Shown: in pieces, positions 19,348 to 27,048 of the stretch | Layout of the letters: every line of letters starts with the position of its first letter | Numbering within the stretch: position 1 is the stretch's first letter | Source of the DNA: Bacteroidota bacterium | GTDB lineage: Bacteria > Bacteroidota > Ignavibacteria > Ignavibacteriales > Melioribacteraceae | DNA length: 64,000 bases | NCBI GenBank assembly: GCA_018818165.1 | Contig: JAHISP010000026.1 | Span: 54,427 to 118,426, forward strand | Direction: 5' to 3' | Notes under the pieces: generated by a model | Database searches by the model: none | Told to the model about the DNA's origin: nothing | Seen by the model: only the letters and a program-made list of their open reading frames with translations | Position numbers and translations under genes: made by a program

Positions 19348-20618
19348 TAAGCTTTAGTCAAGAAAATGATATTTTAGTCAAAGAATCTAAATATAGAAAA
19401 TTTGACGTAAACGAAATTAGAAGAGATTTTCCAATTCTTGAAAGGAAAGTTAACGGCAAGCCTTTAGTCTATTTTGATAATGCTGCTACAACTCAAAAAC
19501 CAAATATTGTTATTGATAGCATGACTCATTACTACCGCTATGAAAATGCAAATATTCATAGAGGGTTACATTTTTTAAGTGAAGTTGCAACTGAGCAATA
19601 CGAAAACTCGCGATTAAAAGTAAAAGAATTTATTAATGCTATGTCCGCTTCCGAAATTATTTTTACAAAAGGAACCACCGAAGGAATAAATCTGTTGGCA
19701 AATACAATGTGTCGTGCAAATTTATTGAATGAAGGCGATGAAATTATAATTTCCCACATGGAACATCACGCAAATATTGTTCCTTGGCAATTACTTTGCG
19801 ATAGAAAGAAAACTAAAATTGTTGTTATTCCAATTGATGACAACGGTGAATTAATGATGGATGAATACAAAAAGCTAATTTCGCCAAGAACAAAGCTTGT
19901 ATCCATTGTTCATACCTCTAACGCGCTTGGAACTGTAAATCCAATTAAAGAAATTATTGATATTGCACATGAAAATAATATTCCAGTTATTGTTGATGGA
20001 GCGCAAGCGGTTGGTCATCAAAAAATTGATGTTCAAGATTTAGATTGTGATTACTTTGTGTTTTCAGGTCACAAGCTATTTGGTCCAACTGGGATAGGTG
20101 TTTTATATGGAAAAGCAGAATTGCTAAACAAGCTTCCCCCTTATCAAGGTGGTGGTGATATGATAAGAACAGTTACTTTTGAAAAAACAACATATGAGGA
20201 TATTCCAAATAAATTTGAAGCTGGAACTCCAAATATTGTTGGTGGAATAGGGCTTGGCGTAGCTATTAAATACTTAAACATGTTTGATTTTAAAGAGATT
20301 GCGAAACACGAAAGTAAACTATTGCAATATGCTACAGAAAAAATTCTTGAAATAAATGGTGTAAAAATTATTGGCACTGCAAAAAACAAGGCTTCCGTTT
20401 TATCATTTACGGTTGATGGAATTCACCCTTATGATATTGGAACAATAATAGACACAGATGGAATAGCAATTAGAACAGGACACCATTGCACTCAGCCAAC
20501 AATGGCTAGGTTTAATGTTTCTGCTACAGCGCGAGCATCTTTTTCATTTTATAATACAATTGATGAGATTGATGTTTTCATAAATGCACTTAATAAAGTA
20601 ATTAAAATGTTCAGTTAA
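19344..20618 (+). CDS. sufS: Cysteine desulfurase SufS
   Basis: This PLP enzyme removes sulfur from cysteine and delivers it to SufB. The 424-residue protein has the PLP-binding Lys244 in FVFSGHKLFGPTG and the persulfide-forming Cys382 in RTGHHCTQPTMARFNV. AATTQKPNIVID and NIHRGLHFLS near the N-terminus are typical. An extension of about 20 residues precedes the usual start. The operon encodes no SufE or SufU next to it, so its sulfur acceptor or activator is not evident in this window. Confidence 0.95.
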   Translation: MISFSQENDILVKESKYRKFDVNEIRRDFPILERKVNGKPLVYFDNAATTQKPNIVIDSMTHYYRYENANIHRGLHFLSEVATEQYENSRLKVKEFINAMSASEIIFTKGTTEGINLLANTMCRANLLNEGDEIIISHMEHHANIVPWQLLCDRKKTKIVVIPIDDNGELMMDEYKKLISPRTKLVSIVHTSNALGTVNPIKEIIDIAHENNIPVIVDGAQAVGHQKIDVQDLDCDYFVFSGHKLFGPTGIGVLYGKAELLNKLPPYQGGGDMIRTVTFEKTTYEDIPNKFEAGTPNIVGGIGLGVAIKYLNMFDFKEIAKHESKLLQYATEKILEINGVKIIGTAKNKASVLSFTVDGIHPYDIGTIIDTDGIAIRTGHHCTQPTMARFNVSATARASFSFYNTIDEIDVFINALNKVIKMFS

Positions 20619-20639
20619 AAGATTGAAAAAGAGAATAAG

Positions 20640-20954
20640 ATGAAAGACCAAAAATTTATAGAACAAGAAGTAATTGAAATATTAAAAACAATATTTGACC
20701 CGGAAATTCCAGTAAATATTTATGAATTAGGATTAATTTATAAAATAGAAATAACACCGAGTTTTAATGCTATTGTTGAAATGACATTAACATCCCCTGC
20801 ATGTCCAGTTGCCGAAAGTTTACCTGGAGAAGTTAAACAACGAATTAAAGGCATATACGGAATAAATGAAGTTTTTGTTGAACTAGTCTGGGAACCAACT
20901 TGGAATATGGATATGATGAGTGAGGAAGCAAAACTTCAACTGGGAATGCTTTAG
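20640..20954 (+). CDS. SufT-like MIP18/DUF59 family protein
   Basis: The 104-residue cytoplasmic protein shows the DUF59/MIP18 core: FDPEIPVNIYELGLIY, then MTLTSPACPVAESLPGEV with the conserved Cys, then VELVWEPTWNMDMMS. Relatives called SufT are encoded in suf operons and help mature Fe-S proteins. It lies 21 bases after sufS and before a bacilliredoxin-like gene. Assignment to the family is firm; its exact biochemical role is not settled even for relatives. Confidence 0.9.
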   Translation: MKDQKFIEQEVIEILKTIFDPEIPVNIYELGLIYKIEITPSFNAIVEMTLTSPACPVAESLPGEVKQRIKGIYGINEVFVELVWEPTWNMDMMSEEAKLQLGML

Positions 20955-20968
20955 ATTTAAGAGTAAGA

Positions 20969-20989
20969 TTAAGAATTAGTAATTCTTAA
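20969..20989. promoter_or_regulatory. Perfect AT-rich dyad between sufT-like and bacilliredoxin genes
   Basis: TTAAGAATTA (20969-20978), one central G, and TAATTCTTAA (20980-20989) form a perfect 10-1-10 inverted repeat. No T-run characteristic of a terminator follows directly. It could be an operator or an RNA processing hairpin within the operon. Confidence 0.35.
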
Positions 20990-21019
20990 GAAAATATAAC
21001 ATAAAGAAAGGAAATAAAG

Positions 21020-21556
21020 ATGTACCAAATAAATGCAAAACCACCAATTTATGATCAAATTGCTGTTCAACCAATGAGAGATGAACTTACTTTTGTTGGA
21101 TTTGAAGAAATGTTGTCTCCAGAAGATGTTGAGAAAAATCTTTCTGTGCAAGATGATGAAACTAAATTGGTATTTATAAATTCTGTCTGTGGATGTTCTG
21201 CAGGTAGCGCGCGTCCCGGTGTTGCACTTGCATTACAGCATAACAAAATTCCACACAAATTATATACTTCGTTTGCTGGAAATGATAGAGATTCAGTTGA
21301 TTTAATTAGAGAAAAATATCTCGCTAATTATAGTGCTACTTCTCCTGCAATAGCAATTGTTAAAAATAAAGAAACTATTTTCTATATGGGAAGGCCTGAT
21401 ATTATTGGTAAATCTCCAGAAGAAATTGCAGAAATTTTAATTGCAGTTTTTGATTCAGTTGATGGTGTTGCAGGTCCTTCCGTTAATTCTGAAAGATATA
21501 ATCAATTAGTTCATGCAATTTCATGTGGTTCTAAAATTCCATTACATAGTAATTAA
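21020..21556 (+). CDS. BrxA/BrxB-family bacilliredoxin-like protein
   Basis: The 178-residue thioredoxin-fold protein contains FINSVCGCSAGSARPGV, the CGC active site (Cys57 and Cys59) typical of the YphP/YqiW (BrxA/BrxB) family. Family members in Firmicutes reverse bacillithiol mixed disulfides. Here it sits inside a suf operon, just before the regulator, so a thiol-disulfide or sulfur-transfer role in Fe-S assembly is a reasonable inference. The start at 21020 follows AAAGGAAA. No known SufU/SufE is present, which makes this placement more interesting. Confidence 0.88.
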   Translation: MYQINAKPPIYDQIAVQPMRDELTFVGFEEMLSPEDVEKNLSVQDDETKLVFINSVCGCSAGSARPGVALALQHNKIPHKLYTSFAGNDRDSVDLIREKYLANYSATSPAIAIVKNKETIFYMGRPDIIGKSPEEIAEILIAVFDSVDGVAGPSVNSERYNQLVHAISCGSKIPLHSN

Positions 21557-21561
21557 ATATA

Positions 21562-21996
21562 ATGAAGTTTAGTACTCAAGAAGAATATGGTTTAAGATGT
21601 TTAATTCGTATAGCTCGCTTTCACGAAATGGGAAAAGCGTTAACTATTCCCGAAATAAGTAGGGGAGAAGGAATTACGGAACACACAACTGCGAAAATCC
21701 TCCGAGCATTGCGTCTTGGAGGATTTATTGAAAGTGCACGTGGGCATCTTGGCGGTTATACTCTTGCTAGATCACCTCAAGAAATTCTAATTGGGGATGT
21801 ACTAATAGAACTTGGTGGTAAACTTTATGATGATAATTTTTGCACTTCACATTCTAAAGGGGATTTATTGTGTTCAGTAACATCTGATTGCACGGTACGT
21901 TCCCTTTGGATTCTTATACAAAAATCTGTTGATAGTATTATTGGGGAAATGAATTTAAGCGAATTGATAGGAAACAAAAAAACTATTTCAGTTTAA
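21562..21996 (+). CDS. Rrf2-family transcriptional regulator
   Basis: The 144-residue winged-helix regulator begins KFSTQEEYGLRCLIRIA and has the Rrf2 motif LGGFIESARGHLGGYTLA. Three cysteines (Cys94, Cys104, Cys110) in the usual C-terminal position could hold an Fe-S cluster, although the first gap is longer (nine residues) than the five in IscR. As the last gene of the suf operon, five bases after the bacilliredoxin gene, it likely senses Fe-S status and controls the operon. The inverted repeat at 15584-15611 is a candidate target. Confidence 0.9.
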   Translation: MKFSTQEEYGLRCLIRIARFHEMGKALTIPEISRGEGITEHTTAKILRALRLGGFIESARGHLGGYTLARSPQEILIGDVLIELGGKLYDDNFCTSHSKGDLLCSVTSDCTVRSLWILIQKSVDSIIGEMNLSELIGNKKTISV

Positions 21997-22008
21997 ATTA
22001 AATAGCTA

Positions 22009-22446
22009 TTATTTGTTTTTAATAAATAGTTTTATTACTCCAATTATTTCCTTTAATTCTTTGTTTGTCGGAAAATCAGTTATTGCCCTTTTTAAAAATT
22101 TGATTGAAATTTTAGGGTCACAATAAAGCCAAATAATTCCATTATAAATATTTAAATCAGGAGTAATAGTATCATTTGGTGATGGTTGAAGTTCTTTTAT
22201 TATTTCTGAGCATGGGCAATCATCAAATATTGAATCAGCATTTACAATAAAGCTAATATCTTCTTTAACTAGTGAAGTGAAAAGTTCTAGACCTGTCATT
22301 AATCTGCCTGTTTGAATATATCCAATAATAAGTTTTCTACGAACACTCTTATTTCCAGGATCATTTAAATAAACTGGTTCAAGTTCTTTTACAGCTTCCA
22401 GATACTTACGTGCCATAAAATATTGATTACCTAACATTTCACTCAT
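22009..22446 (-). CDS. Small TPR-like protein
   Basis: This 145-residue cytoplasmic protein has no recognised family. Helical pairs such as NQYFMARKYLEAVKELEPVYLNDPGN and RRKLIIGYIQTGRLMTGLELFTSL look like two tetratricopeptide repeats. A DDCPCSEIIKEL stretch contains a CxC pair, and a further helical pair sits near the C-terminus. It converges on the Rrf2 gene with 12 bases between stops. The terminator of the rhodanese gene lies just upstream, so it probably has its own promoter. Confidence 0.6.
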   Translation of the reverse strand: MSEMLGNQYFMARKYLEAVKELEPVYLNDPGNKSVRRKLIIGYIQTGRLMTGLELFTSLVKEDISFIVNADSIFDDCPCSEIIKELQPSPNDTITPDLNIYNGIIWLYCDPKISIKFLKRAITDFPTNKELKEIIGVIKLFIKNK

Positions 22447-22465
22447 TGTTTTTCTTTTTTTATAC

Positions 22466-22499
22466 TTTTAAAAAAGAGAGCGGAAAAATATCCGCTCTC
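22466..22499 (-). terminator. Rho-independent terminator after the rhodanese gene
   Basis: Reading the minus strand, GAGAGCGGA pairs perfectly with TCCGCTCTC (22476-22484 and 22491-22499) across a six-base loop and is followed by TTTTTT. It lies 15 bases after the stop of the 22514-23521 gene, in the correct orientation. Confidence 0.88.
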
Positions 22500-22513
22500 A
22501 ACTAATAAATAAA

Positions 22514-23521
22514 TTACTTAACTAATTCGTAATCCTTAATATCTGTTTCTGGAACAAACTTAGCTGTAGGCATCATATCATAAGCCATTGCATTAACACC
22601 ATAAAGAACTGTTTTTGCATCATAACCAAGTACTTTTAAATAGGCAGCCATATGAGCTGATGTTGTTCCTGTGTAACAATAAACTGCAATTTTTTTGTCA
22701 GTAGGAAGAGTTTTCAAATAAGTTCCCAACAATAGATCAGATGAAATACCAGCAGCTGCTGAGGCAGGAGTATATTGCATTGCGCCATCAATATGTCCCA
22801 AGTTATAATGATCCGCTTTCCAATAGTTTACAATATAATAACTACTAAGTGAAGCATAAACATCATCGCTAGTTATTTTAACATCATCAAAGGCACCTGC
22901 TGCAAGCATTGCATCAATTCTAGCTCTTAAAATTTCAGCACCAGTTTTTTTCCCAGTATTAAGTTTTGGTAAATTTCCAGCGGCAGCTTTAGGAGTATTT
23001 GTGGTAACAAATTGTGATGCTCTTTTGTTTTCTATAGCATCCTTCCAAACGCTAGCAGTTGCATCATTCCAACTGCACATTCCCCATTTTAAATCTTTAA
23101 CATTTGAATAACCTAAAAGTCTTAATAAAGTAGTTGCATATCCTGCGCCTTGACCAGAATAACATGCAATAGCAACAACTGTTTTGGATGATAAGTTGTT
23201 AGCTTCGTAATGAGTAACTATATCTTTCAACAAAACGTTAACAGAACCAGCAATGTGACCGTTTGCATAATCTGCTGCACTTCTAATATCAATAACGTAT
23301 TGGTTAGCACCAGTATTAATGTTTGTCCATACATCAAATGCAGATATCGTTGCGGGTGCAGCTGTATTAATAAAACCACCATCAGTACCTTCTAAATATT
23401 CCACTAAAACTTTAGATTCATCAACAGCAACAGGTGTATCGGTTGAGTTGTCAGAACATCCAGTATAAAAGAATAATAGAGAGAAAACTAGCATTAAATA
23501 ATAAAGTTTACGTAAGTTCAT
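22514..23521 (-). CDS. Two-domain rhodanese-like lipoprotein
   Basis: The 335-residue exported protein begins with a lipoprotein signal (LVFSLLFFYTGCSD, lipidated Cys22). It has two rhodanese domains, about residues 60-160 (YVIDIRSAADYANGHIAGSVN, active-site Cys in VAIACYSGQGAGYA) and about 215-320 (YYIVNYWKADHYNLGHIDGA, active-site Cys in IAVYCYTGTTSAHMA). Both catalytic cysteines are present. Rhodaneses move sulfane sulfur. Rhodanese-like lipoproteins also occur in electron-conduit clusters of Geobacter (extHIJKL). Downstream of an 11-heme-motif lipoprotein, it may take part in sulfur-compound or metal(loid) respiration; that is inference. A strong terminator follows, and AGGAGAAAC precedes the start. 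Confidence 0.9.
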   Translation of the reverse strand: MNLRKLYYLMLVFSLLFFYTGCSDNSTDTPVAVDESKVLVEYLEGTDGGFINTAAPATISAFDVWTNINTGANQYVIDIRSAADYANGHIAGSVNVLLKDIVTHYEANNLSSKTVVAIACYSGQGAGYATTLLRLLGYSNVKDLKWGMCSWNDATASVWKDAIENKRASQFVTTNTPKAAAGNLPKLNTGKKTGAEILRARIDAMLAAGAFDDVKITSDDVYASLSSYYIVNYWKADHYNLGHIDGAMQYTPASAAAGISSDLLLGTYLKTLPTDKKIAVYCYTGTTSAHMAAYLKVLGYDAKTVLYGVNAMAYDMMPTAKFVPETDIKDYELVK

Positions 23522-23590
23522 TTTGTTTCTCCTTTTGTTATAAATAATTAGTTGTTATAATGTTGTGAAAAATGTTTATTATAATCTCAA

Positions 23591-23665
23591 GTCATTTCGA
23601 AAAAGCGAAATAATCTGAAGCAATCCTTAACAGATTGCTTCACCAAAAAACAGGTTCGCAATGAC
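23591..23665. repeat. REP-like nested palindromic element
   Basis: An outer inverted repeat (GTCATTTCG ... CGCAATGAC) encloses a perfect inner repeat GAAGCAATC (23617-23625)/GATTGCTTC (23633-23641). This is the layout and wording of a palindromic intergenic element common in genomes of this group. It lies between the 11-heme-motif lipoprotein gene and the rhodanese gene. It could affect mRNA stability or partly terminate transcription. Confidence 0.6.
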
Positions 23666-23680
23666 AGCTATACTTAAATT

Positions 23681-25141
23681 CTATTTTGCATCCCACCAAA
23701 CCGGAAGCTTTCCGTCAACAACAATATTTTTGTTGGCATTTATTTCCCAGTCATTTAAGCTAGGTTGAATTTTATCATCATAATTATTATTGAATAAATA
23801 GAATTCTCTATTTCTAAATGTTCCATCATTTTGCTTAACAATATGACAAGCTTGCGCGCATGCTGGATGTGAAATTGCGTCATCAGCAGTTGCAACAACA
23901 GTTGTATCAGTTCTAGCAGTCCATCTCAAAATATTATGTGGAGTTGTATATTTATAAGTTGGGAAAACATCAAAGTTATTTAACATAACACCATAATTAT
24001 CCCAAGTATCTGGCGCAGAAAGTGATTGGCGCACAGTTGCCAATTTATAATTATCTCTACCATTAAAATCTGCACTAAAAGGTGCAGTTTTTAGTGGATT
24101 AATGGCAATTTTGAACTTTTGATGAGACTCAATTCTGGCACCACCATGCTCTCCACTCTTTGAAACATGGCAACTACCACAATTGTTGTAATCTTGTGAG
24201 TGACATGTTTGGCAGTTAAAATCATCCATGTGAGTTTTATGGTAACTATTTTTATTAGCTATATCAGTATGGCAATTTATACATTTAGGTAATTGAGGCA
24301 TTGCATAACGTGTTTTGTGGGTTTTTCCATCACCATGAATTTCGTTTTGAGAATGGCAATTCATGCAAGTGTAACCAAGTTTGGTTAAGTGTACATCTGG
24401 TTTTGTTCCAGTAGCAACGCCTAAATAAGCATGTCCACCACGACTAACATGGCATCCAACGCAAGTTTGAACCATGTCGGGAGTTTTAATAAATGAGTGA
24501 CCTTTTTCTAAACCACCACCCATAATTTTTGGTCTAATTATATGACACTCGCCACAAGTAGCATGGCATGTGAAACAGTTGTTTTGATATCCTTCTTTCA
24601 TTTCTTCTGGACATTTTGGAAAATCTGCAGGTTCTGTTCCAAATCCACCTCTATTAATAAGAGACATTTTTTGTCCCCATCCTTGTTCATGAAGGCTATT
24701 TTTTGTTCCAGCAACAATACTTGGATGACAAGATGCACATTTTTCATCTGCAATATGTGATGGTTCTTTCGTAAAATTTCCAGAGTGAGCAACTGCTTTG
24801 TCGGCAGTTCCATCAACACCATTATGGCAGGTTACACAACCAAGCTTACCATGAATATCACTTTTAAAATCTGCATAACCTTCACCACCTAAATAAACTC
24901 TATCATATGGTTGAAAAAATGGTGGAGCTCCACCGCAACCACCAGTATCTCCAGGTGGATCTTCTGGAGTATGAACTGCTTTTAAATGCTCATAATTTGT
25001 ATGACATCCTTCGCAAGAGTTTACTTTTGCTAAAACTTCATCATCTGTAGGCGTGTCTGTTATTTTTTTATCTGTGCACCCAATTGTAAATAATAAAGAA
25101 AGGGTAAATAGTAAAATTAGGTTTAATAAAATCTTATTCAT
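23681..25141 (-). CDS. Multiheme c-type cytochrome lipoprotein (10 CxxCH + 1 CxxxCH)
   Basis: The 486-residue exported protein has a lipoprotein signal (LLFTIGCTDKK, Cys22). Ten CxxCH motifs lie between about residues 43 and 325. One further wider motif, CAQACH, sits near residue 432 after an unusual roughly 100-residue heme-free stretch. Many extra His residues are available as distal ligands. It should be anchored to the outer (or inner) membrane and transfer electrons in the periplasm or at the surface. A heme-free C-terminal domain could bind substrate or a partner; no catalytic signature for nitrite, sulfite or tetrathionate reduction was recognised. A sigma-54 promoter lies 39 bases upstream (25180-25194), and a sigma-54 activator gene is next door. 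Confidence 0.9.
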   Translation of the reverse strand: MNKILLNLILLFTLSLLFTIGCTDKKITDTPTDDEVLAKVNSCEGCHTNYEHLKAVHTPEDPPGDTGGCGGAPPFFQPYDRVYLGGEGYADFKSDIHGKLGCVTCHNGVDGTADKAVAHSGNFTKEPSHIADEKCASCHPSIVAGTKNSLHEQGWGQKMSLINRGGFGTEPADFPKCPEEMKEGYQNNCFTCHATCGECHIIRPKIMGGGLEKGHSFIKTPDMVQTCVGCHVSRGGHAYLGVATGTKPDVHLTKLGYTCMNCHSQNEIHGDGKTHKTRYAMPQLPKCINCHTDIANKNSYHKTHMDDFNCQTCHSQDYNNCGSCHVSKSGEHGGARIESHQKFKIAINPLKTAPFSADFNGRDNYKLATVRQSLSAPDTWDNYGVMLNNFDVFPTYKYTTPHNILRWTARTDTTVVATADDAISHPACAQACHIVKQNDGTFRNREFYLFNNNYDDKIQPSLNDWEINANKNIVVDGKLPVWWDAK

Positions 25142-25179
25142 TGTTAATCCATATTAATTTAATTGATTAACAACATAAG

Positions 25180-25194
25180 GCAAGTAAGATGCCA
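25180..25194 (-). promoter_or_regulatory. Sigma-54 (-24/-12) promoter
   Basis: On the minus strand the sequence TTGGCATCTTACTTGCC matches the consensus TGGCAC-N5-TTGC, with the invariant GG and GC in place and correct spacing. The predicted transcription start is near 25168, giving a leader of about 27 bases before the cytochrome ATG at 25141. Confidence 0.78.
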
Positions 25195-25236
25195 ATTTGA
25201 TTTAAGTGTCTAAAAGCAGTTTAAGAGTTTGAGGAA

Positions 25237-25252
25237 TGAAACAATTTGTTTA
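25237..25252. promoter_or_regulatory. Candidate activator site 1
   Basis: TGAAACAATTTGTTTA is an inverted repeat about 76 bp upstream of the predicted sigma-54 transcription start. It matches the site at 25417-25432 at 14 of 16 positions. Confidence 0.5.
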
Positions 25253-25387
25253 ATGTTCTGCAACATTCTTGAGCCCAAGTTTATTACAAATACTATAAAG
25301 GAGTATAATTATAGTAATATCTTGTTATTATACTGTAATTAATGCATAAATTAGATATTTAGCTGGATACTATTTAATAAATATTGA

Positions 25388-25403
25388 TGTTTCAAATGAA
25401 ACA
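25388..25403. promoter_or_regulatory. Candidate activator site 2
   Basis: TGTTTCAAATGAAACA is a perfect 7-2-7 inverted repeat built from the same TGAAACA half-site as its neighbours, in the opposite arrangement. It lies about 227 bp upstream of the predicted start. Confidence 0.5.
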
Positions 25404-25416
25404 CAAAATGCAACGT

Positions 25417-25432
25417 TGAAACACATTGTTTA
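25417..25432. promoter_or_regulatory. Candidate activator site 3
   Basis: TGAAACACATTGTTTA repeats the pattern of site 1, about 256 bp upstream of the predicted sigma-54 start and 64 bases beyond the 3' end of the activator gene. Confidence 0.5.
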
Positions 25433-25495
25433 CGATATAGATTAAAAGGATGTAATTACTTAGTAAAAAAACACAAATTTGAAATTCGAGAAAAA

Positions 25496-26836
25496 CTATT
25501 TAGAAATATCTAAATCGTATTTTTTCAATTTTCGCCAAAGAGTTGTTCTTCCAATATTTAACTCTTTTGCTACTAAAGATCTGTTCCACTGATGTTTATC
25601 CAAAAGCGCAATTAGTCTTGTTGCTTCAGTTCCATTTTCGGCAAAAGAATGCTTTTCTCTTAATCCAAACTCAGTTCCTTTAAAATTACGTATTGTTTCT
25701 GGAAATTTGGAAGCTTCAATTACATTTGAGTTGTTTGTACGGACAAAAGCATATTCAATTATATTTTCCAATTCACGAATATTTCCTGGCCACTTATATC
25801 TTAGCAAAATATCCAAAGCGCCATCATCAATTTCTTTTATTTCTTTTTTGTAAAGACAGTTAAATTTATTCAAAAAATGGGCAACTAATGGAACAATATC
25901 ATCCATTCTTTCGCGAAGCGGAGGCACATTAATAGGAATTACACTTAATCGATAATATAAATCCTCTCGTAACAATCCAGTTTTTAGTGCTTCTTGAATG
26001 TTTATGTTGGTTGCAGCAATAACTCTAACATCAACACTGCGAGTTATCGATTCGCCAACTCGTTCAAAAGTGCCTTCCTGAAGTACTCGCAAAAGTTGCA
26101 ATTGCATTTGTGGAGGCATTTCGGCAACTTCATCCAAGAAGATTGTTCCAGAATCTGCAAGTTCAAATCTACCTGGTCTATCTTTAATTGCATCAGTAAA
26201 CGCGCCTTTTACATGTCCAAAAAGTTCACTTGCTAATAAATTTTCTGGAAAAACCGAACAATTAATTTTTATAAAAGGCTCATTTTTTCTGTTATTTGTT
26301 GCTTGAATTGCTTTCGCAATCATTTCTTTTCCAGTTCCACTTTCGCCGTGGATAAAAACTGGAGCTTTTGATTCGGATAATTCGCGTATTAATTCAAAAA
26401 TATCAAGCATTTGCTTGCTATGTCCAATTACTCCATGAAAATTAGTTTCATCGGATAAACATTTTTTTAAGCCAGCTAATTCTGAAATATCTCTAAATGA
26501 TATAATTCCACCATTTGGTTCACGATTTTCGTTGTATAAAACGGCAGAATTTAGCTTAATTGGTTTGCTCGTTCCAGAATTTGTGTGAATAAACGATTCA
26601 AAATCATAAATAGTTTTTTCGGATTTTAATGCCAAAGCAATAGGACAATCGGTAAAGCAGAGTTTAGATCTAAATACATGTTTGCAAAATTGACCAATAA
26701 CTTTATCTCTTTCATAACCAGTAATTCTCTCGGCAGCAGCATTAAAAAAATTGATTCTAAAATCTTTATCAACTGTAAAAACACCTTCACCAATCGATTC
26801 GAGAATATGGTCTTTTAAATTATCATCTATTTGCAT
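25496..26836 (-). CDS. Sigma-54-dependent activator with cysteine-containing PAS sensor
   Basis: The 446-residue cytoplasmic regulator has three parts. A PAS domain (about 5-118) contains Cys51, Cys60 and Cys64 (CKHVFRSKLCFTDCP), which could bind a metal cluster or sense redox. The AAA+ sigma-54 interaction domain has Walker A GESGTGKE (164-171) and Walker B GTIFLDE (230-236). The C-terminal Fis-type HTH contains WNRSLVAKELNIGRTTLWRKLKKY. No receiver domain is present, so the PAS domain should sense directly. The sigma-54 contact loop reads GAFTDA (211-216) instead of GAFTGA. It is encoded directly upstream of, and in the same orientation as, a sigma-54-type promoter for a multiheme lipoprotein, its likely target. 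Confidence 0.93.
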   Translation of the reverse strand: MQIDDNLKDHILESIGEGVFTVDKDFRINFFNAAAERITGYERDKVIGQFCKHVFRSKLCFTDCPIALALKSEKTIYDFESFIHTNSGTSKPIKLNSAVLYNENREPNGGIISFRDISELAGLKKCLSDETNFHGVIGHSKQMLDIFELIRELSESKAPVFIHGESGTGKEMIAKAIQATNNRKNEPFIKINCSVFPENLLASELFGHVKGAFTDAIKDRPGRFELADSGTIFLDEVAEMPPQMQLQLLRVLQEGTFERVGESITRSVDVRVIAATNINIQEALKTGLLREDLYYRLSVIPINVPPLRERMDDIVPLVAHFLNKFNCLYKKEIKEIDDGALDILLRYKWPGNIRELENIIEYAFVRTNNSNVIEASKFPETIRNFKGTEFGLREKHSFAENGTEATRLIALLDKHQWNRSLVAKELNIGRTTLWRKLKKYDLDISK

Positions 26837-27048
26837 TTGGTTTATTTCTTTTTTTAATTCAAGGAATAATAATCGCTAAAAATATAAATAAAAGATGCTA
26901 AATGAAATGAAAATTTAGGAATATATACACATTTCCCAAAACAAATTGTTGTGAGCTAAATCATTGTTCTTATTTATTGAATTGAAAATCTTAAATAATA
27001 TATGTAGTATTATTATCACGATTAAAATTTTTAACTAATTAGGTCAAA

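Larger units (their letters stand above)
25142..25495. other. 354-base regulatory intergenic region
   Basis: No gene is seen here. It holds a -24/-12 promoter for the multiheme lipoprotein and three TGAAACA-type dyads, plus an AATGTT-CTGC-AACATT inverted repeat (25252-25267). Together these look like a full sigma-54 control region sitting between an activator gene and its presumed target. Confidence 0.6.
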
